Source of the DNA: Sphingopyxis sp. H115
GTDB taxonomy: Bacteria > Pseudomonadota > Alphaproteobacteria > Sphingomonadales > Sphingomonadaceae
DNA: 62,893 bases
Reading direction: 5' to 3'
Assembly: GCF_001468465.1 (NCBI RefSeq)
Contig: NZ_LNSA01000025.1
Coordinates: 1 to 62,893, forward strand
Numbering within the stretch: position 1 is the first letter of the stretch; every line of letters starts with the position of its first letter. Of this stretch, positions 38,629-47,723 are shown one piece after another. The translations under genes and the position numbers were made by a program. The notes under the pieces were generated by a model. The model ran no database searches and had not been told where the DNA came from. It saw nothing but the letters and a program-made list of their open reading frames with translations.

Positions 38629-39001
38629 CAGAATCACGCTGCCTGTATTCACCAGCTACCCGCCCACCTTTCGTCATTCCCGCTGAAGCGGGAATCCAGC
38701 CACTCTTCGCGCCCTAGCGCCTTTGCATGCGGCAGTGAAAGTCCTCATGCCCAAAGGAGACGGGAAGCACCTCCCCGTCACCCCGGATTTGCTCCGGGGC
38801 CCATGACTTCGGCGCTACAACGGATCCCGGATCAAGTCGAACAAGTCACCTGTCGCGTTCGAGGATGGCAATGAGAGTGAAACGACAGGGAACGCCCATT
38901 GTGCACCCCGGCGAAAGCCGGGGCCCAATTGCGCGCCGGATGAGCGCGCTTTCGTCCGGGGACCAATCAAGCGACTACTCTCGACCGATTTTTGACGTTC
39001 G
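38629..39001. repeat. 373-bp gene-free region with three REP-like hairpins
   Basis: Holds TTCCCGC-TGAA-GCGGGAA (38677-38694), CCCCGGA-N5-TCCGGGG (38781-38799) and CCCCGGC-GAAA-GCCGGGG (38904-38921). The first shares its CGTCATTCCCGC core with the palindrome at 11174. No coding potential is seen. It separates rsmG from the orphan gene at 39002. Confidence 0.7.
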
Positions 39002-39466
39002 CTAATCGAACGCCGGGCCGACATATTCCACCATTCCGGTCGCAGGCTCGAAGCGCATGATCACGGCTTCAGGCATGTTCTCCATCGTCAGCAGGACTGG
39101 CTTGGTCGTGGCCTCTCCCAGCAGCCTGAAGAAGTCGACAAGCGTGGCAAAAAACTCGGGTTTCATCTCTCGCGGGTCCAGATCGAACTCAACCTCGTCT
39201 TCAGTAAAGAAGTGGCAGTTCAAGGTGGTCATGCCCATTGGAACATGCAGCTCAAAACCCACATCACTAGTCTGCCTACGGAACAATCTTGAAATGTCAG
39301 TGGGCGGGTCAACTGCCTCGCCGGCCATGCGATATTCCAGCCCGGGAACGTGGGTCGTCAACACGTTGATGACGGCTTGCCAATCAGCAATCGTGGTGTT
39401 GCGAATGTTGATGTCTCTGAGCGCGCCATCTGGCTCAAAGCCAGTTGAAACCAATTCCCAGTCCAT
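39002..39466 (-). CDS. Orphan hypothetical protein between rsmG and mnmG
   Basis: A 154-aa acidic cytoplasmic protein with no signal or membrane segment. I recognise no family. Its sequence is noticeably less GC-rich and uses more A/T-ending codons than flanking genes, which with the adjacent repeat cluster suggests recent acquisition. Its position splits the usually contiguous mnmG-rsmG pair. The mixed alpha/beta pattern and size would fit an immunity-type protein, but nothing in the sequence proves it. Confidence 0.7.
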   Translation of the reverse strand: MDWELVSTGFEPDGALRDINIRNTTIADWQAVINVLTTHVPGLEYRMAGEAVDPPTDISRLFRRQTSDVGFELHVPMGMTTLNCHFFTEDEVEFDLDPREMKPEFFATLVDFFRLLGEATTKPVLLTMENMPEAVIMRFEPATGMVEYVGPAFD

Positions 39467-39548
39467 GCCTCGTTATGGCTCGGAAAGGGCGGGCGAGCAA
39501 GGTCCGCTCCCACCCCCTAACTAACGCTCTCCCACGGCACCCGAAAGC

Positions 39549-41417
39549 TCAAGCCGCGCGCCGCCGGCTATGCACCATGATCGCGGTGAGCGCCGCCGGC
39601 GTCACCCCGTCGATCCGGCCCGCCTGCCCCAGAGTTTCGGGGCGTGCCTTGGTCAGCCGCTCGACCATCTCGCGCGACAGTCCGCCGATCGCGGCATAGT
39701 CGAGCCCCTGATCGAGCAGAATCGCCTCATTTGCAGCGAGCGACCGCAGTTCGGCGTCCTGCCGCGCAATATAGGGCGCATAATGCGCGTCCTCGGCGAC
39801 TTCGGACAGGATCACTGGATCGATCGATGCCAGCTCGGGCGCGAGCAAAGCGAGCCGCGCCATCGACATATCGGGATAGCGCAGCAGGTCGATCCGCTTG
39901 CGCGCGGTTCCGTCGCCGGGCAGCGCCAGTCCGATCGCCACATAGTCGGCGGTCGCCACCGGCGCATCGAGCAGCGCTTCAGCCCTCACCCGCTCGGCCT
40001 GCCGCCCGGCAAACAACGCCGCGGTCGCCGGACGCACCAGTCCGAGCGCGATCCCCTTGGGCGTCAGCCGCGTCGCGGCATTATCCGCACGCAGCCGCAG
40101 CCGATACTCTGCGCGCGCGGTGAGCATCCGGTACGGCTCGGTCACGCCCTGCAGCACCAGATCGTCGACCATAACCCCGATGTAGGATTCGGACCGGTCA
40201 AGGATCAGCGGTTCGCGACCCTGTGCCGCAAGCGCGGCATTGGCGCCCGCAACAAGTCCCTGCGCCGCGGCCTCTTCATATCCCGTCGTGCCGTTGATCT
40301 GCCCCGCGCACCACAGCCCGGCCAAGCCACGCACCTGCAGCGTCCGGTCGAGCGCGCGCGGGTCGATATGGTCATATTCGACCGCATAGCCCGGCACGAC
40401 CATCTCGACCGTTTCGAGCCCCTCCATCGTGCGCAGCATCGCGAGTTGGACGTCGGCGGGCAGCGAGGTCGAAATGCCGTTCGGATAAACAAGATGCGTA
40501 TCGAGACCTTCGGGCTCAAGAAACACCTGATGCCCGTCGCGATCAGCAAAGCGGTGGATCTTGTCCTCGATCGACGGGCAATAGCGCGGCCCCGCCGCAC
40601 CGATCGCGCCCGTGAACAAGGGCGAGCGGTCGAGGTTCGCCGCAATGATCGCGTGGCTTTCGGCGTTAGTCCGCGTGATCGCGCAGAAAATCTGCGGCAC
40701 CATGCGGTCGCTGTTCCACGTGGAACAGGTCCAGCTCGCCCCCTCGGCGCTGTCCGACGCCTGTTCGGCGAGCCGCGCCCAATCGATCGTGCGGCCGTCG
40801 AGCCGCGGCGGCGTGCCCGTCTTGAGTCGTGCCATCGGCAGGTCGGCGGCGCGGAGCTGCTGCGCCAGCCGATGCGCGCCGGCTTCGCCGATGCGCCCGC
40901 CTTCCATACGTTCCTCGCCGCGGAACAGCTTGCCGCCAAGGAAGGTCCCCGTCGCGAGCACGACCGCGCGCGCGGTGAGCGCCGTTCCGTCGGCGAGCTC
41001 GAGCCCCGCGACGCGCCCATTCCCCGACAACCGCAGCGCCGCCGCTTCGCCCGCAACGACGGTGATCGTCTCCTCGGCGGCAAGAAAATTCTGGATCGCA
41101 GCGCGATACAATTTCCGGTCGGCCTGGATGCGCGGTCCCTGCACCGCCGCGCCCTTTGACGCGTTGAGCATTCGATAATGGATCGCGGCGCTGTCGGCGG
41201 CGCGCGCCATCCACCCGTCAAGCGCGTCGACTTCGCGCATTAGATGGCCCTTGCCGAGCCCGCCGATCGCCGGGTTGCACGACATTGTCCCGATCAGCGC
41301 GGGATCGAAACTGACGAGCCCGACGCGCGCGCCGAGCCGCGCCGCAGCCGCGGCGGCCTCGGTCCCGGCGTGCCCGCCGCCGACAACGATGACATCGAAA
41401 ATCGCGCTATCTTGCAT
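39549..41417 (-). CDS. mnmG: tRNA uridine 5-carboxymethylaminomethyl modification enzyme MnmG (GidA)
   Basis: FAD protein that with MnmE modifies the wobble uridine of certain tRNAs. The 622-aa product has [16 protein letters not shown] at the N-terminus, [15 protein letters not shown] near 45, [13 protein letters not shown] near 205 and [22 protein letters not shown] C-terminal region near 415. ATG 41417 fits family starts better than ATG 41432, which adds five residues. It contains a parS site (40712-40727) in a variable linker. Confidence 0.96.
   Translation of the reverse strand: MQDSAIFDVIVVGGGHAGTEAAAAAARLGARVGLVSFDPALIGTMSCNPAIGGLGKGHLMREVDALDGWMARAADSAAIHYRMLNASKGAAVQGPRIQADRKLYRAAIQNFLAAEETITVVAGEAAALRLSGNGRVAGLELADGTALTARAVVLATGTFLGGKLFRGEERMEGGRIGEAGAHRLAQQLRAADLPMARLKTGTPPRLDGRTIDWARLAEQASDSAEGASWTCSTWNSDRMVPQIFCAITRTNAESHAIIAANLDRSPLFTGAIGAAGPRYCPSIEDKIHRFADRDGHQVFLEPEGLDTHLVYPNGISTSLPADVQLAMLRTMEGLETVEMVVPGYAVEYDHIDPRALDRTLQVRGLAGLWCAGQINGTTGYEEAAAQGLVAGANAALAAQGREPLILDRSESYIGVMVDDLVLQGVTEPYRMLTARAEYRLRLRADNAATRLTPKGIALGLVRPATAALFAGRQAERVRAEALLDAPVATADYVAIGLALPGDGTARKRIDLLRYPDMSMARLALLAPELASIDPVILSEVAEDAHYAPYIARQDAELRSLAANEAILLDQGLDYAAIGGLSREMVERLTKARPETLGQAGRIDGVTPAALTAIMVHSRRRAA
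40712..40727. promoter_or_regulatory. parS: parS site 2 (inside mnmG)
   Basis: Perfect palindrome TGTTCCACGTGGAACA, identical to site 1, read in mnmG as Cys-Ser-Thr-Trp-Asn-Ser. Confidence 0.92.
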
Positions 41418-41476
41418 GATGGCGGCGCGCATAGCGTAAAGCGCGCCTCGAATCCACCGCCCCGCGACCGATGCGA

Positions 41477-41492
41477 TGTTTCACGTGGAACA
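41477..41492. promoter_or_regulatory. parS: parS site 3 (mnmE/mnmG junction)
   Basis: TGTTTCACGTGGAACA, one position off perfect symmetry, matches the parS consensus. It abuts the mnmE stop codon (41493-41495) and lies upstream of mnmG. Confidence 0.9.
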
Positions 41493-42824
41493 TCATTTCC
41501 CGATGCAGAAACGACCGAACAGCGCGTCGAGCATCTCCTCGACCCCCGCGCGCCCGGTGATGCGGTCGAGCGCCGTAGCGGAGAGCCTAAGTCTTTCTGC
41601 AAGAAGGATTAAATCTCTAGCCTCGCGCGAATCAGCTTCTACCGTAAGCCATAGCTTCGCTTCGGCGAGTGCAGCGCGCTGGCGCTGACGCAGCGCGGCC
41701 TCGCCCTCGCGCGGCAACAGCGTCCGTGCCATCTCGACGATCATCCGGTGCAGCCTGTCCATCCCCTCGCCCGTCATCGCCGACAGGGTGAGGTCGCATC
41801 GTGCGGCATCGGCTTCGGCCGCCGCATCGCCTTTCCAGCGGTCGGCCTGCGCCGCGATCAGGATCGCGCGCGGGTGATTGGGCACCGCTTTCGGCGGGCC
41901 CAGCCATAGCAGGATGTCCGCGGCCTCGACCGCCGCCTTCGCGCGGTCGATACCGATCGTTTCGATCGCATCGGCACCTTCCGCCCTGATCCCCGCCGTG
42001 TCCGAAAAGCGCATCGCGATTCCGTCCAGCGCCAAGGGGGTTTCGATCACATCGCGCGTCGTTCCTTCGATCGGCGACACGATCGCCAGCTCGCGCTGCG
42101 CCAAGGCATTGATCAAAGTCGATTTTCCGGCGTTGGGCGGCCCCGCGATCACCACCGACAGCCCCTCGGCGATCACCTCCGCCGCCGGCCGTGCCAGCCA
42201 AAGACCGAGCTCCTCGGCCAGCCCACGCATCCCCGCAATTAACCGCTGCACGGCACCTTCGACAACTTCGACATCATCCTCATCGGCAAAATTCAGTTCG
42301 GCCTCCGCCCCCGCCATCAGTTCGAGCAGCCGCTCCTGCCATCCCGCCACCGTGCGCGACACATGCCCGCTCGCCATACCGAGTGCCTGCACGCGCTGGC
42401 TTTCGGTCTCCGCCGCGAGCAGGTCGGCCAATCCCTCGGCCTCGGCAAGGTCGATCCGTTCATTCTCGAACGCCCGGCGCGTAAATTCGCCCGGCTCGGC
42501 GCGCCGCAATCCGTCGATTGTCGCCAGTGCCGCCTCGACCGCAGCGACCACCGCACGACCGCCGTGCAGATGCAGTTCGGCGAGATCCTCGCCCGTCGCC
42601 GTCGCGGGTCCGGGAAACCACAGCAGCAATGAGCGATCGAGCGGCGCGCCTGCGGCGTCCTTCAACAGGGCGAGCGAGGCTCGGCGCGCCGGCGGCAGGC
42701 GGCCCGCCAGCGCCGTCAATGCGGCCCCCGCCATCGGCCCGCTCACGCGCACGACAGCAATCGCCGCCGGCGGCCTGCCGCTCGAAAGCGCAAAAATCGT
42801 ATCCTTTACAGAAGTTTGACTCAG
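41493..42824 (-). CDS. mnmE: tRNA modification GTPase MnmE (TrmE), probable CTG start
   Basis: GTPase partner of MnmG. With the proposed start the product is 443 aa. It has the N-terminal formyl-THF-binding domain (DTIFALSSGRPPAAIAVV, residues 7-24), an inserted G domain with G1 GPPNAGKST near 226 and DTAG near 275, and the catalytic C-terminal CIGK. The first conventional start (GTG 42752) would delete the conserved N-terminus. CTG 42824 overlaps the upstream stop as CTGA and has AAGGGA 8 nt before it. Confidence 0.93.
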   Translation of the reverse strand: MSQTSVKDTIFALSSGRPPAAIAVVRVSGPMAGAALTALAGRLPPARRASLALLKDAAGAPLDRSLLLWFPGPATATGEDLAELHLHGGRAVVAAVEAALATIDGLRRAEPGEFTRRAFENERIDLAEAEGLADLLAAETESQRVQALGMASGHVSRTVAGWQERLLELMAGAEAELNFADEDDVEVVEGAVQRLIAGMRGLAEELGLWLARPAAEVIAEGLSVVIAGPPNAGKSTLINALAQRELAIVSPIEGTTRDVIETPLALDGIAMRFSDTAGIRAEGADAIETIGIDRAKAAVEAADILLWLGPPKAVPNHPRAILIAAQADRWKGDAAAEADAARCDLTLSAMTGEGMDRLHRMIVEMARTLLPREGEAALRQRQRAALAEAKLWLTVEADSREARDLILLAERLRLSATALDRITGRAGVEEMLDALFGRFCIGK

Positions 42825-43117
42825 GTTTTGCGTCCCTTGCCGGGCTTATCGTCATCGGTCGCGTCCGCCGATTTGGCCGCGCCACCCATCAGCCCGCCGC
42901 CGAACTGGCCGAGCAGCGATTGGACGAGTTCAAGCCCGCTGCCTCCCATCGGCACCCAGGTTTTGACCATCGACTGCACCATGTCGGGGGTAATCCCCTT
43001 TGCCATCAGCTCCTTGACACGATCAAGGTAGATGTCGTGCAACGGTTCGAGGTCGGGAAGCCCGAACAGGCGCCGCGCCTCCTCGGGGGTGCAATCGATC
43101 TCGATATTGAACTTCAT
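42821..43117 (-). CDS. DUF6489-type small protein
   Basis: A 98-aa cytoplasmic protein beginning MKFNIEIDCTPEEARRLFGLPD, a conserved alphaproteobacterial head. It has a Gly-rich middle (about 70-80) and a Lys/Asp-rich tail. Function unknown. Its TGA overlaps the presumed CTG start of mnmE, so the two are co-translated. It may be expressed mainly as the leader gene of mnmE. Confidence 0.82.
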   Translation of the reverse strand: MKFNIEIDCTPEEARRLFGLPDLEPLHDIYLDRVKELMAKGITPDMVQSMVKTWVPMGGSGLELVQSLLGQFGGGLMGGAAKSADATDDDKPGKGRKT

Positions 43118-43225
43118 CGCCTGTCTCCGCCCCGAAAATGCCGGTTAGCCGCTTGAGCCCTGCTCATTGCCCCGCTAGCTTCGCGCTTTCACAGCAAAGA
43201 AGCAAGAGACAGGAGAGCTCCCCAC

Positions 43226-43924
43226 ATGGCCGCGACCAACACCGACATCCCGAAGCTCGACGGCGCCGGTACGCTCCCCGCCTATGTCGCGCGTCCCGAT
43301 GCCGACAGCATGCGTGCGATCATCGTTATTCCCGAGATATTCGGCGTGAACGAAGGCATCCGCAAGAAATGCGACGACTGGGCGGCCGAGGGCTATCTTG
43401 CGATCGCCCCCGACATCTTCTGGCGTTTCGCGCCCGGGGTCGAACTCAATCCCGATGTCGAAGCCGAATTGCAGGAAGCCTTCGGCTATTTCGGCCAATA
43501 TGATGCCGACGACGGGGTCAAGGATATCGAGGCGGCAATCCGCTGGCTTCACGCGCAAGGCGCCGGCAAGGTCGGGGCGGTCGGCTTCTGCCTCGGCGGC
43601 CGTCTCGCCTATATGACCGCGGCGCGGACCGACATCGACGCGTCGGTCGGCTATTATGGCGTCATGATCGACCAGATGCTGGGCGAAAGCCACGCGATCG
43701 CGCGGCCGCTGATGCTCCACATCCCGACCGAGGACCATCTTGTCGACCACGAGGCGCAGAAGAAAATCCATGAAGGGCTCGATCCGCATCCGAAAGTGAC
43801 GCTCCACGACTATCAGGGGCTCGACCATGGTTTTGCCGCGACGATGGGCAACCGGCGCGACGAGGACGGCGCGCAGCTCGCCGACAGCCGTACGCGCGCC
43901 TTTTTCGCCGAGCATCTCGCATGA
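43226..43924 (+). CDS. Dienelactone hydrolase family protein
   Basis: A 232-aa alpha/beta hydrolase with the cysteine-nucleophile elbow GFCLGG near residue 119, PEIFGVNEG near 36 (conserved Glu), and the catalytic His in DHGF near 193. Classic members open dienelactone in chlorocatechol breakdown, but many homologues have unknown substrates, and no aromatic-degradation genes are nearby. AGGAGAG precedes ATG 43226. Next gene overlaps by 4 nt. Confidence 0.92.
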   Translation: MAATNTDIPKLDGAGTLPAYVARPDADSMRAIIVIPEIFGVNEGIRKKCDDWAAEGYLAIAPDIFWRFAPGVELNPDVEAELQEAFGYFGQYDADDGVKDIEAAIRWLHAQGAGKVGAVGFCLGGRLAYMTAARTDIDASVGYYGVMIDQMLGESHAIARPLMLHIPTEDHLVDHEAQKKIHEGLDPHPKVTLHDYQGLDHGFAATMGNRRDEDGAQLADSRTRAFFAEHLA

Positions 43925-44322
43925 GCGCAAATATCGGTCTCGCCGCCTGGCACGCCTATATGGCGGGCGGCGGCGATCCGCAGGCGTTGCGCGACCTGCT
44001 CGCCGAGGATGCGGTTTTCCATTCGCCCGTCGTCCACACGCCGCAGGCGGGGCGCGACAAGGTCTTCGCCTATCTCCACGCAGCGAGTCATGTCCTCGGG
44101 GGGGACGATTTCCGATATCTGCGCGAAATCGTCGATGGCGATCAGGCCGTGCTCGAGTTCCAGAGCAGCCTCGACGACATCCAGATCAACGGCGTCGACA
44201 TCATTCGCTGGAACGAAGACGGAAAAATAAGTGATTTCAAGGTGATGGTCAGGCCGCTAAAGGCGATCAACAAGGTGTGGGAAAAAATGGCCGAAATGCT
44301 CACGGCGCAGTCTGCCAGCTAG
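43921..44322 (+). CDS. NTF2-like/SnoaL-type protein
   Basis: A 133-aa protein of the cone-shaped NTF2-like fold (DLLAEDAVFHSPVV near 24; a C-terminal amphipathic helix). Members bind or isomerise small molecules; no catalytic role can be assigned. It starts within the dienelactone hydrolase stop (ATGA), so both act together, and it converges with the DUF1489 gene with overlapping stops. Confidence 0.85.
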   Translation: MSANIGLAAWHAYMAGGGDPQALRDLLAEDAVFHSPVVHTPQAGRDKVFAYLHAASHVLGGDDFRYLREIVDGDQAVLEFQSSLDDIQINGVDIIRWNEDGKISDFKVMVRPLKAINKVWEKMAEMLTAQSAS

Positions 44323-44720
44323 ATCAGGCTCAGTCCGGCGAGTTCGCGATATAGCTCGGGCGGCAGGTCGCCGACACCGTCCGCATCGTCGATGCCCTTT
44401 GGCGCGTCGGCGTCGATCAGGTAACGCCATCCCTGATGCGCGCGTTTCGGCTGCGGGTGCACCCGCTCCAGCGATGCAACGCACACGATATCGACGCGCC
44501 CGTCGCTGCGATCGTCGAAGCGCAGGATTTCGACGCGCGCGACGAGCGTATGCTTGACGATGAAATGCAGCTTGCCGCCGATCAGCTCATCGGCACGCTT
44601 CGGCTTAAAGCGCGTCGTGAACCGGATTTCGCCATCTTGCGCATAGTTGGCGATCCGCGCCTCAAGCGCCGGATAATCGGAACAGCCGACGGCAACGCGA
44701 GTCATGTGGAGCTGGGACAT
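44319..44720 (-). CDS. DUF1489 family protein
   Basis: A 133-aa alphaproteobacterial protein. The conserved TTRFKPKRADELIGGK and FIVKHTLVARVEILRFD stretches (about residues 35-75) identify the DUF1489 family. Function unknown. ATG 44720 is used; ATG 44705 is possible. Confidence 0.85.
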   Translation of the reverse strand: MSQLHMTRVAVGCSDYPALEARIANYAQDGEIRFTTRFKPKRADELIGGKLHFIVKHTLVARVEILRFDDRSDGRVDIVCVASLERVHPQPKRAHQGWRYLIDADAPKGIDDADGVGDLPPELYRELAGLSLI

Positions 44721-44745
44721 GGCAGCGAGATGGGAAGCTAACACG

Positions 44746-44772
44746 AAAAAGCCAGCCCCTTCCGGAGCTGGC
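44746..44772 (-). terminator. Rho-independent terminator of the ABM-terC operon
   Basis: GCCAGC (44751-44756) pairs with GCTGGC (44767-44772), followed on the minus strand by TTTTT (44746-44750). It lies 25 nt after the terC stop. Confidence 0.82.
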
Positions 44773-44797
44773 CTCTTCATTTCACGCCGAAAAAGCT

Positions 44798-45523
44798 TCA
44801 GCCGAACAGCGTCCCGACGCCGACGCTCGGGTCGATCCAGCCTTCGTAGATCATCTTGACCGCAACATAGACGATCACCGCGAGACCAAGATAGGCGATC
44901 CAGCGGTAACGTTCGATATATTTGGCGATGATGTTCGCCGCGACGCCCATCAGCGCAACGGCAAAGATCAGGCCGACGATCAGGATGCCAGGGTGTTCGC
45001 GCGCCGCACCCGCGACCGCGAGCACATTGTCGAGGCTCATGCTGACATCGGCGACTGCAACCGCCCATGCGGCGCCGGCAAAGCTTTTTGCCGGTTTCAG
45101 GCCCGAATGCTCGTCGCCCGCAATCTCAGGCGACCCTTGTGATTGACCCGCGTGGCGCAGCTCGCGCCACATTTTCCATGCCACCCAGATCAGCAGCAGC
45201 CCGCCGACGAAGATCAGCCCGACGATCTGCATCAGCTGCGTCACGACGAGCGCAAAGGCGATGCGAAGCACCAGCGCGGCCAACACGCCGATCAGAATGA
45301 CCTTCTTGCGCTGATCGGCGGGCAGCCCAGCGGCGAGCGCGCCGACGACGATCGCATTGTCGCCCGCCAGGACGAGGTCGATCATCAACACCTGCAGGAA
45401 GGCGGCGAAGGCGGCGGGCTCGGTAATGTTCGAGAAATCCTTGACGATCGCGTCCCACATTCCCGCAGGACCGCCGAAACCGCCGGCATGCGCAGCGGCC
45501 TGAGTCAGAAATTCCAAAATCAC
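44798..45523 (-). CDS. TerC family integral membrane protein
   Basis: A 241-aa protein with seven hydrophobic segments and the TerC acidic motifs LVLAGDNAIVVGA (about residue 50) and SLDNVLAVAG (about 165), which place Asp residues inside the membrane. The family includes tellurite-resistance TerC and manganese exporters such as Alx/MntX-type proteins. GTG 45523 overlaps the upstream stop as GTGA, which supports this start. Confidence 0.92.
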   Translation of the reverse strand: MILEFLTQAAAHAGGFGGPAGMWDAIVKDFSNITEPAAFAAFLQVLMIDLVLAGDNAIVVGALAAGLPADQRKKVILIGVLAALVLRIAFALVVTQLMQIVGLIFVGGLLLIWVAWKMWRELRHAGQSQGSPEIAGDEHSGLKPAKSFAGAAWAVAVADVSMSLDNVLAVAGAAREHPGILIVGLIFAVALMGVAANIIAKYIERYRWIAYLGLAVIVYVAVKMIYEGWIDPSVGVGTLFG

Positions 45524-45813
45524 AGCGGCTCTCCGAAATAGCTGACCTCTGGCATAGGGTCATAAAAGTGATGCAGCAATGCCCGCCACTGCTTGTAGCG
45601 GTCCGATTGCCGGAAGCCGTCGCGGTGATCCGCGACCGACCTCCACCTCACCAAAAGCAGATAGGCCTGTCCGGTTGCCACAGGGCGACGAATTTCGAGA
45701 GAAATAAAGCCCGGCGACGCTTCGATCAGCGGTTTTGCTTTGGCTATGGCCGCCTCGAACGCTTCCTCACTGCCCTCCCTGACGGGCAGCAACGCGTGTT
45801 CGATGACGGCCAT
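45520..45813 (-). CDS. Antibiotic biosynthesis monooxygenase (ABM) domain protein
   Basis: A 97-aa dimeric ferredoxin-like fold protein: IEHALLPVREGSEEAFEAAI head, SPGFISLEIRRPV middle, WRSVADHRDGFRQSDRY C-terminal region. ABM proteins include monooxygenases and heme-degrading enzymes, but most are unassigned. It is the first gene of a pair with terC, just after rho on the same strand. Confidence 0.88.
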   Translation of the reverse strand: MAVIEHALLPVREGSEEAFEAAIAKAKPLIEASPGFISLEIRRPVATGQAYLLLVRWRSVADHRDGFRQSDRYKQWRALLHHFYDPMPEVSYFGEPL

Positions 45814-45822
45814 GATCCAGGC

Positions 45823-47079
45823 TTACTGGTTCATGCTGTCGAAGAAATCCTCGTTGGTCTTCGAATCCTTGATCTTGTCCAGCAGGAATTCCATCGCGTC
45901 GACGGTGCCCATCTGCATCAGGATGCGGCGCAGTACCCACATCTTCGAAAGCTTGTCCTTCTCGACGAGCAATTCTTCCTTGCGGGTGCCCGACTTGCCG
46001 ACGTCGAGCGACGGGAAGATGCGCTTGTCGGCGACCTTGCGATCGAGGACGATTTCCGAGTTACCCGTGCCCTTGAATTCTTCGAAGATCACTTCGTCCA
46101 TTCGGCTACCGGTATCGATCAGCGCGGTCGCGATGATCGACAGCGAGCCGCCTTCCTCGATGTTGCGCGCAGCGCCAAAGAAGCGCTTCGGGCGCTGGAG
46201 CGCGTTGGCGTCGACACCGCCGGTCAGCACCTTGCCCGAGCTCGGCACGACGGTGTTGTAAGCGCGGCCGAGACGCGTGATCGAGTCGAGCAGGATGACG
46301 ACATCCTTCTTGTGCTCGACGAGGCGCTTCGCCTTTTCGATCACCATTTCCGCGACCTGGACGTGGCGCGTCGCGGGTTCGTCGAAGGTCGAGGATACGA
46401 CCTCGCCCTTCACGCTGCGCTGCATGTCGGTGACTTCCTCGGGCCGTTCGTCGACGAGGAGGACGATCAGGTAGACCTCGGGATGATTGTCGGTGATCGC
46501 CTTGGCGATATTCTGCAGCAGCACCGTCTTGCCCGTGCGCGGCGGCGCGACGATCAGCGCGCGCTGGCCCTTGCCCTGCGGGCTGACGAGGTCGATCACC
46601 CGCGCCGACTTGTCCTTGACGGTCGGGTCGACGGTGTCGAGCGACAGTTTCTGGTTCGGATAGAGCGGGGTGAGGTTATCGAAATTGACGCGATGGCGCA
46701 CCGCTTCGGGATCGTCGAAATTGACCTTGATCAGCTTGGTCAGCGCGAAATAGCGTTCGCCATCCTTCGGCGCGCGAATCTCGCCCTCGACGGTGTCACC
46801 GGTGCGCAGGCCATATTTGCGGACCTGGTTCGGCGAGACGTAGATGTCGTCGGGACCGGCGAGATAATTGGCGTCGGACGAGCGCAGGAAACCGAACGAG
46901 TCCGGGAGAACCTCGATCGTTCCCGATCCGATGATTTCCTCGCCCTCTTCGGCGAGCTCCTTCAGGATTGAGAACATCAGGTCCTGCTTGCGCAGCGTCG
47001 ATGCACCCTCGACACCCAGTTCTTCTGCCATTTCGACAAGCTGGGCGGGGGCTTTGGTTTTAAGTTCTTTGAGATGCAT
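45823..47079 (-). CDS. rho: Transcription termination factor Rho
   Basis: Hexameric RNA helicase. The 418-aa product has the N-terminal helix bundle ([20 protein letters not shown]), an RNA-binding OB fold with [14 protein letters not shown] near 60, the P-loop APPRTGKT near 178, [10 protein letters not shown] near 213 and the arginine-finger LGRAYN near 270. Located as usual for alphaproteobacteria between hemE-hemJ and mnmE. It has a 194-bp leader (47080-47273) with several short inverted repeats. Confidence 0.98.
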   Translation of the reverse strand: MHLKELKTKAPAQLVEMAEELGVEGASTLRKQDLMFSILKELAEEGEEIIGSGTIEVLPDSFGFLRSSDANYLAGPDDIYVSPNQVRKYGLRTGDTVEGEIRAPKDGERYFALTKLIKVNFDDPEAVRHRVNFDNLTPLYPNQKLSLDTVDPTVKDKSARVIDLVSPQGKGQRALIVAPPRTGKTVLLQNIAKAITDNHPEVYLIVLLVDERPEEVTDMQRSVKGEVVSSTFDEPATRHVQVAEMVIEKAKRLVEHKKDVVILLDSITRLGRAYNTVVPSSGKVLTGGVDANALQRPKRFFGAARNIEEGGSLSIIATALIDTGSRMDEVIFEEFKGTGNSEIVLDRKVADKRIFPSLDVGKSGTRKEELLVEKDKLSKMWVLRRILMQMGTVDAMEFLLDKIKDSKTNEDFFDSMNQ

Positions 47080-47273
47080 GGATGGATTCCAGATAGGTAT
47101 TCGGGAGAAATTAAGACATAATCATATGCACCGCCGGGGTGCCTATCCGGTCGTGGGACGACCGTTTCGATAGCATCGGCGCGGGGGACGCGCCGCCCGC
47201 ACGGAGCGGGATTGACCGGCCCCTATAACCGGGCCGGGTGCAAGTCAATCGGGCTGCGCCGGACAACCAAGAT
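47080..47273 (-). promoter_or_regulatory. rho leader/promoter region with inverted repeats
   Basis: GGTCGT-GGG-ACGACC (47149-47163), GGCGCG-N5-CGCGCC (47178-47194) and CCGGCCC-N8-GGGCCGG (47216-47237). On the minus strand TTGACT (47243-47248) precedes a TATAGG-like -10 with a 15-nt spacer, so assignment is weak. rho is known to be autoregulated in other bacteria; here that is only suggested. Confidence 0.4.
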
Positions 47274-47720
47274 TTAGGGTCGGACGACGACGAGGATGAC
47301 GATGATCGCCGCGGCGATGCCGGGAACCTCGTTGAGCAGGCGCAGCTGCTTTTCGCTCAGCGGCCGCTCGCCCCTCTTGAGCTTCTTGAAATAGCTGATC
47401 ATCCAGCCGTGATAGCCCGACAGTGCGATCACGAGCAGCAATTTGGCGATGAACCAGCCCTCGCGCCAATAATCACCGTTGAAGGCGAGCATCAGCCCGA
47501 AAATCCAGACGATGACCAGCGACGGGTTCAGGATGATCCGCCGCAGCCGGTCCTCGCGCTCGATCCATTTCCTGTCCTCTTCGGATCCGACGGGCGCTTG
47601 GTGATGATAGACGAAGAAGCGCGGCATCATGAACAGCCCGGCCATCAGGAAAATCACGAAAATGATATGCGCCGCTTTGACCCAAAGCATCGTCGCCCCC
47701 AAAAAACCTGCCAGTTCCAT
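47274..47720 (-). CDS. hemJ: Protoporphyrinogen oxidase HemJ
   Basis: Four-helix membrane heme protein that oxidises protoporphyrinogen IX in many alphaproteobacteria. The 148-aa product has the conserved heme-ligand His in KAAHIIFVIFLMAGLF near residue 18 and MPRFFVYH near 32, and the later conserved Lys in KLLLVIALSGYHGWM. It lies 3 nt after hemE on the same strand, which links the two heme steps. Confidence 0.92.
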   Translation of the reverse strand: MELAGFLGATMLWVKAAHIIFVIFLMAGLFMMPRFFVYHHQAPVGSEEDRKWIEREDRLRRIILNPSLVIVWIFGLMLAFNGDYWREGWFIAKLLLVIALSGYHGWMISYFKKLKRGERPLSEKQLRLLNEVPGIAAAIIVILVVVRP

Positions 47721-47723
47721 AGA

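Noticed and set aside
47080..47273. Small gene in the rho leader
   Set aside because: No frame with a credible start and ribosome-binding site; the region is a leader with inverted repeats.
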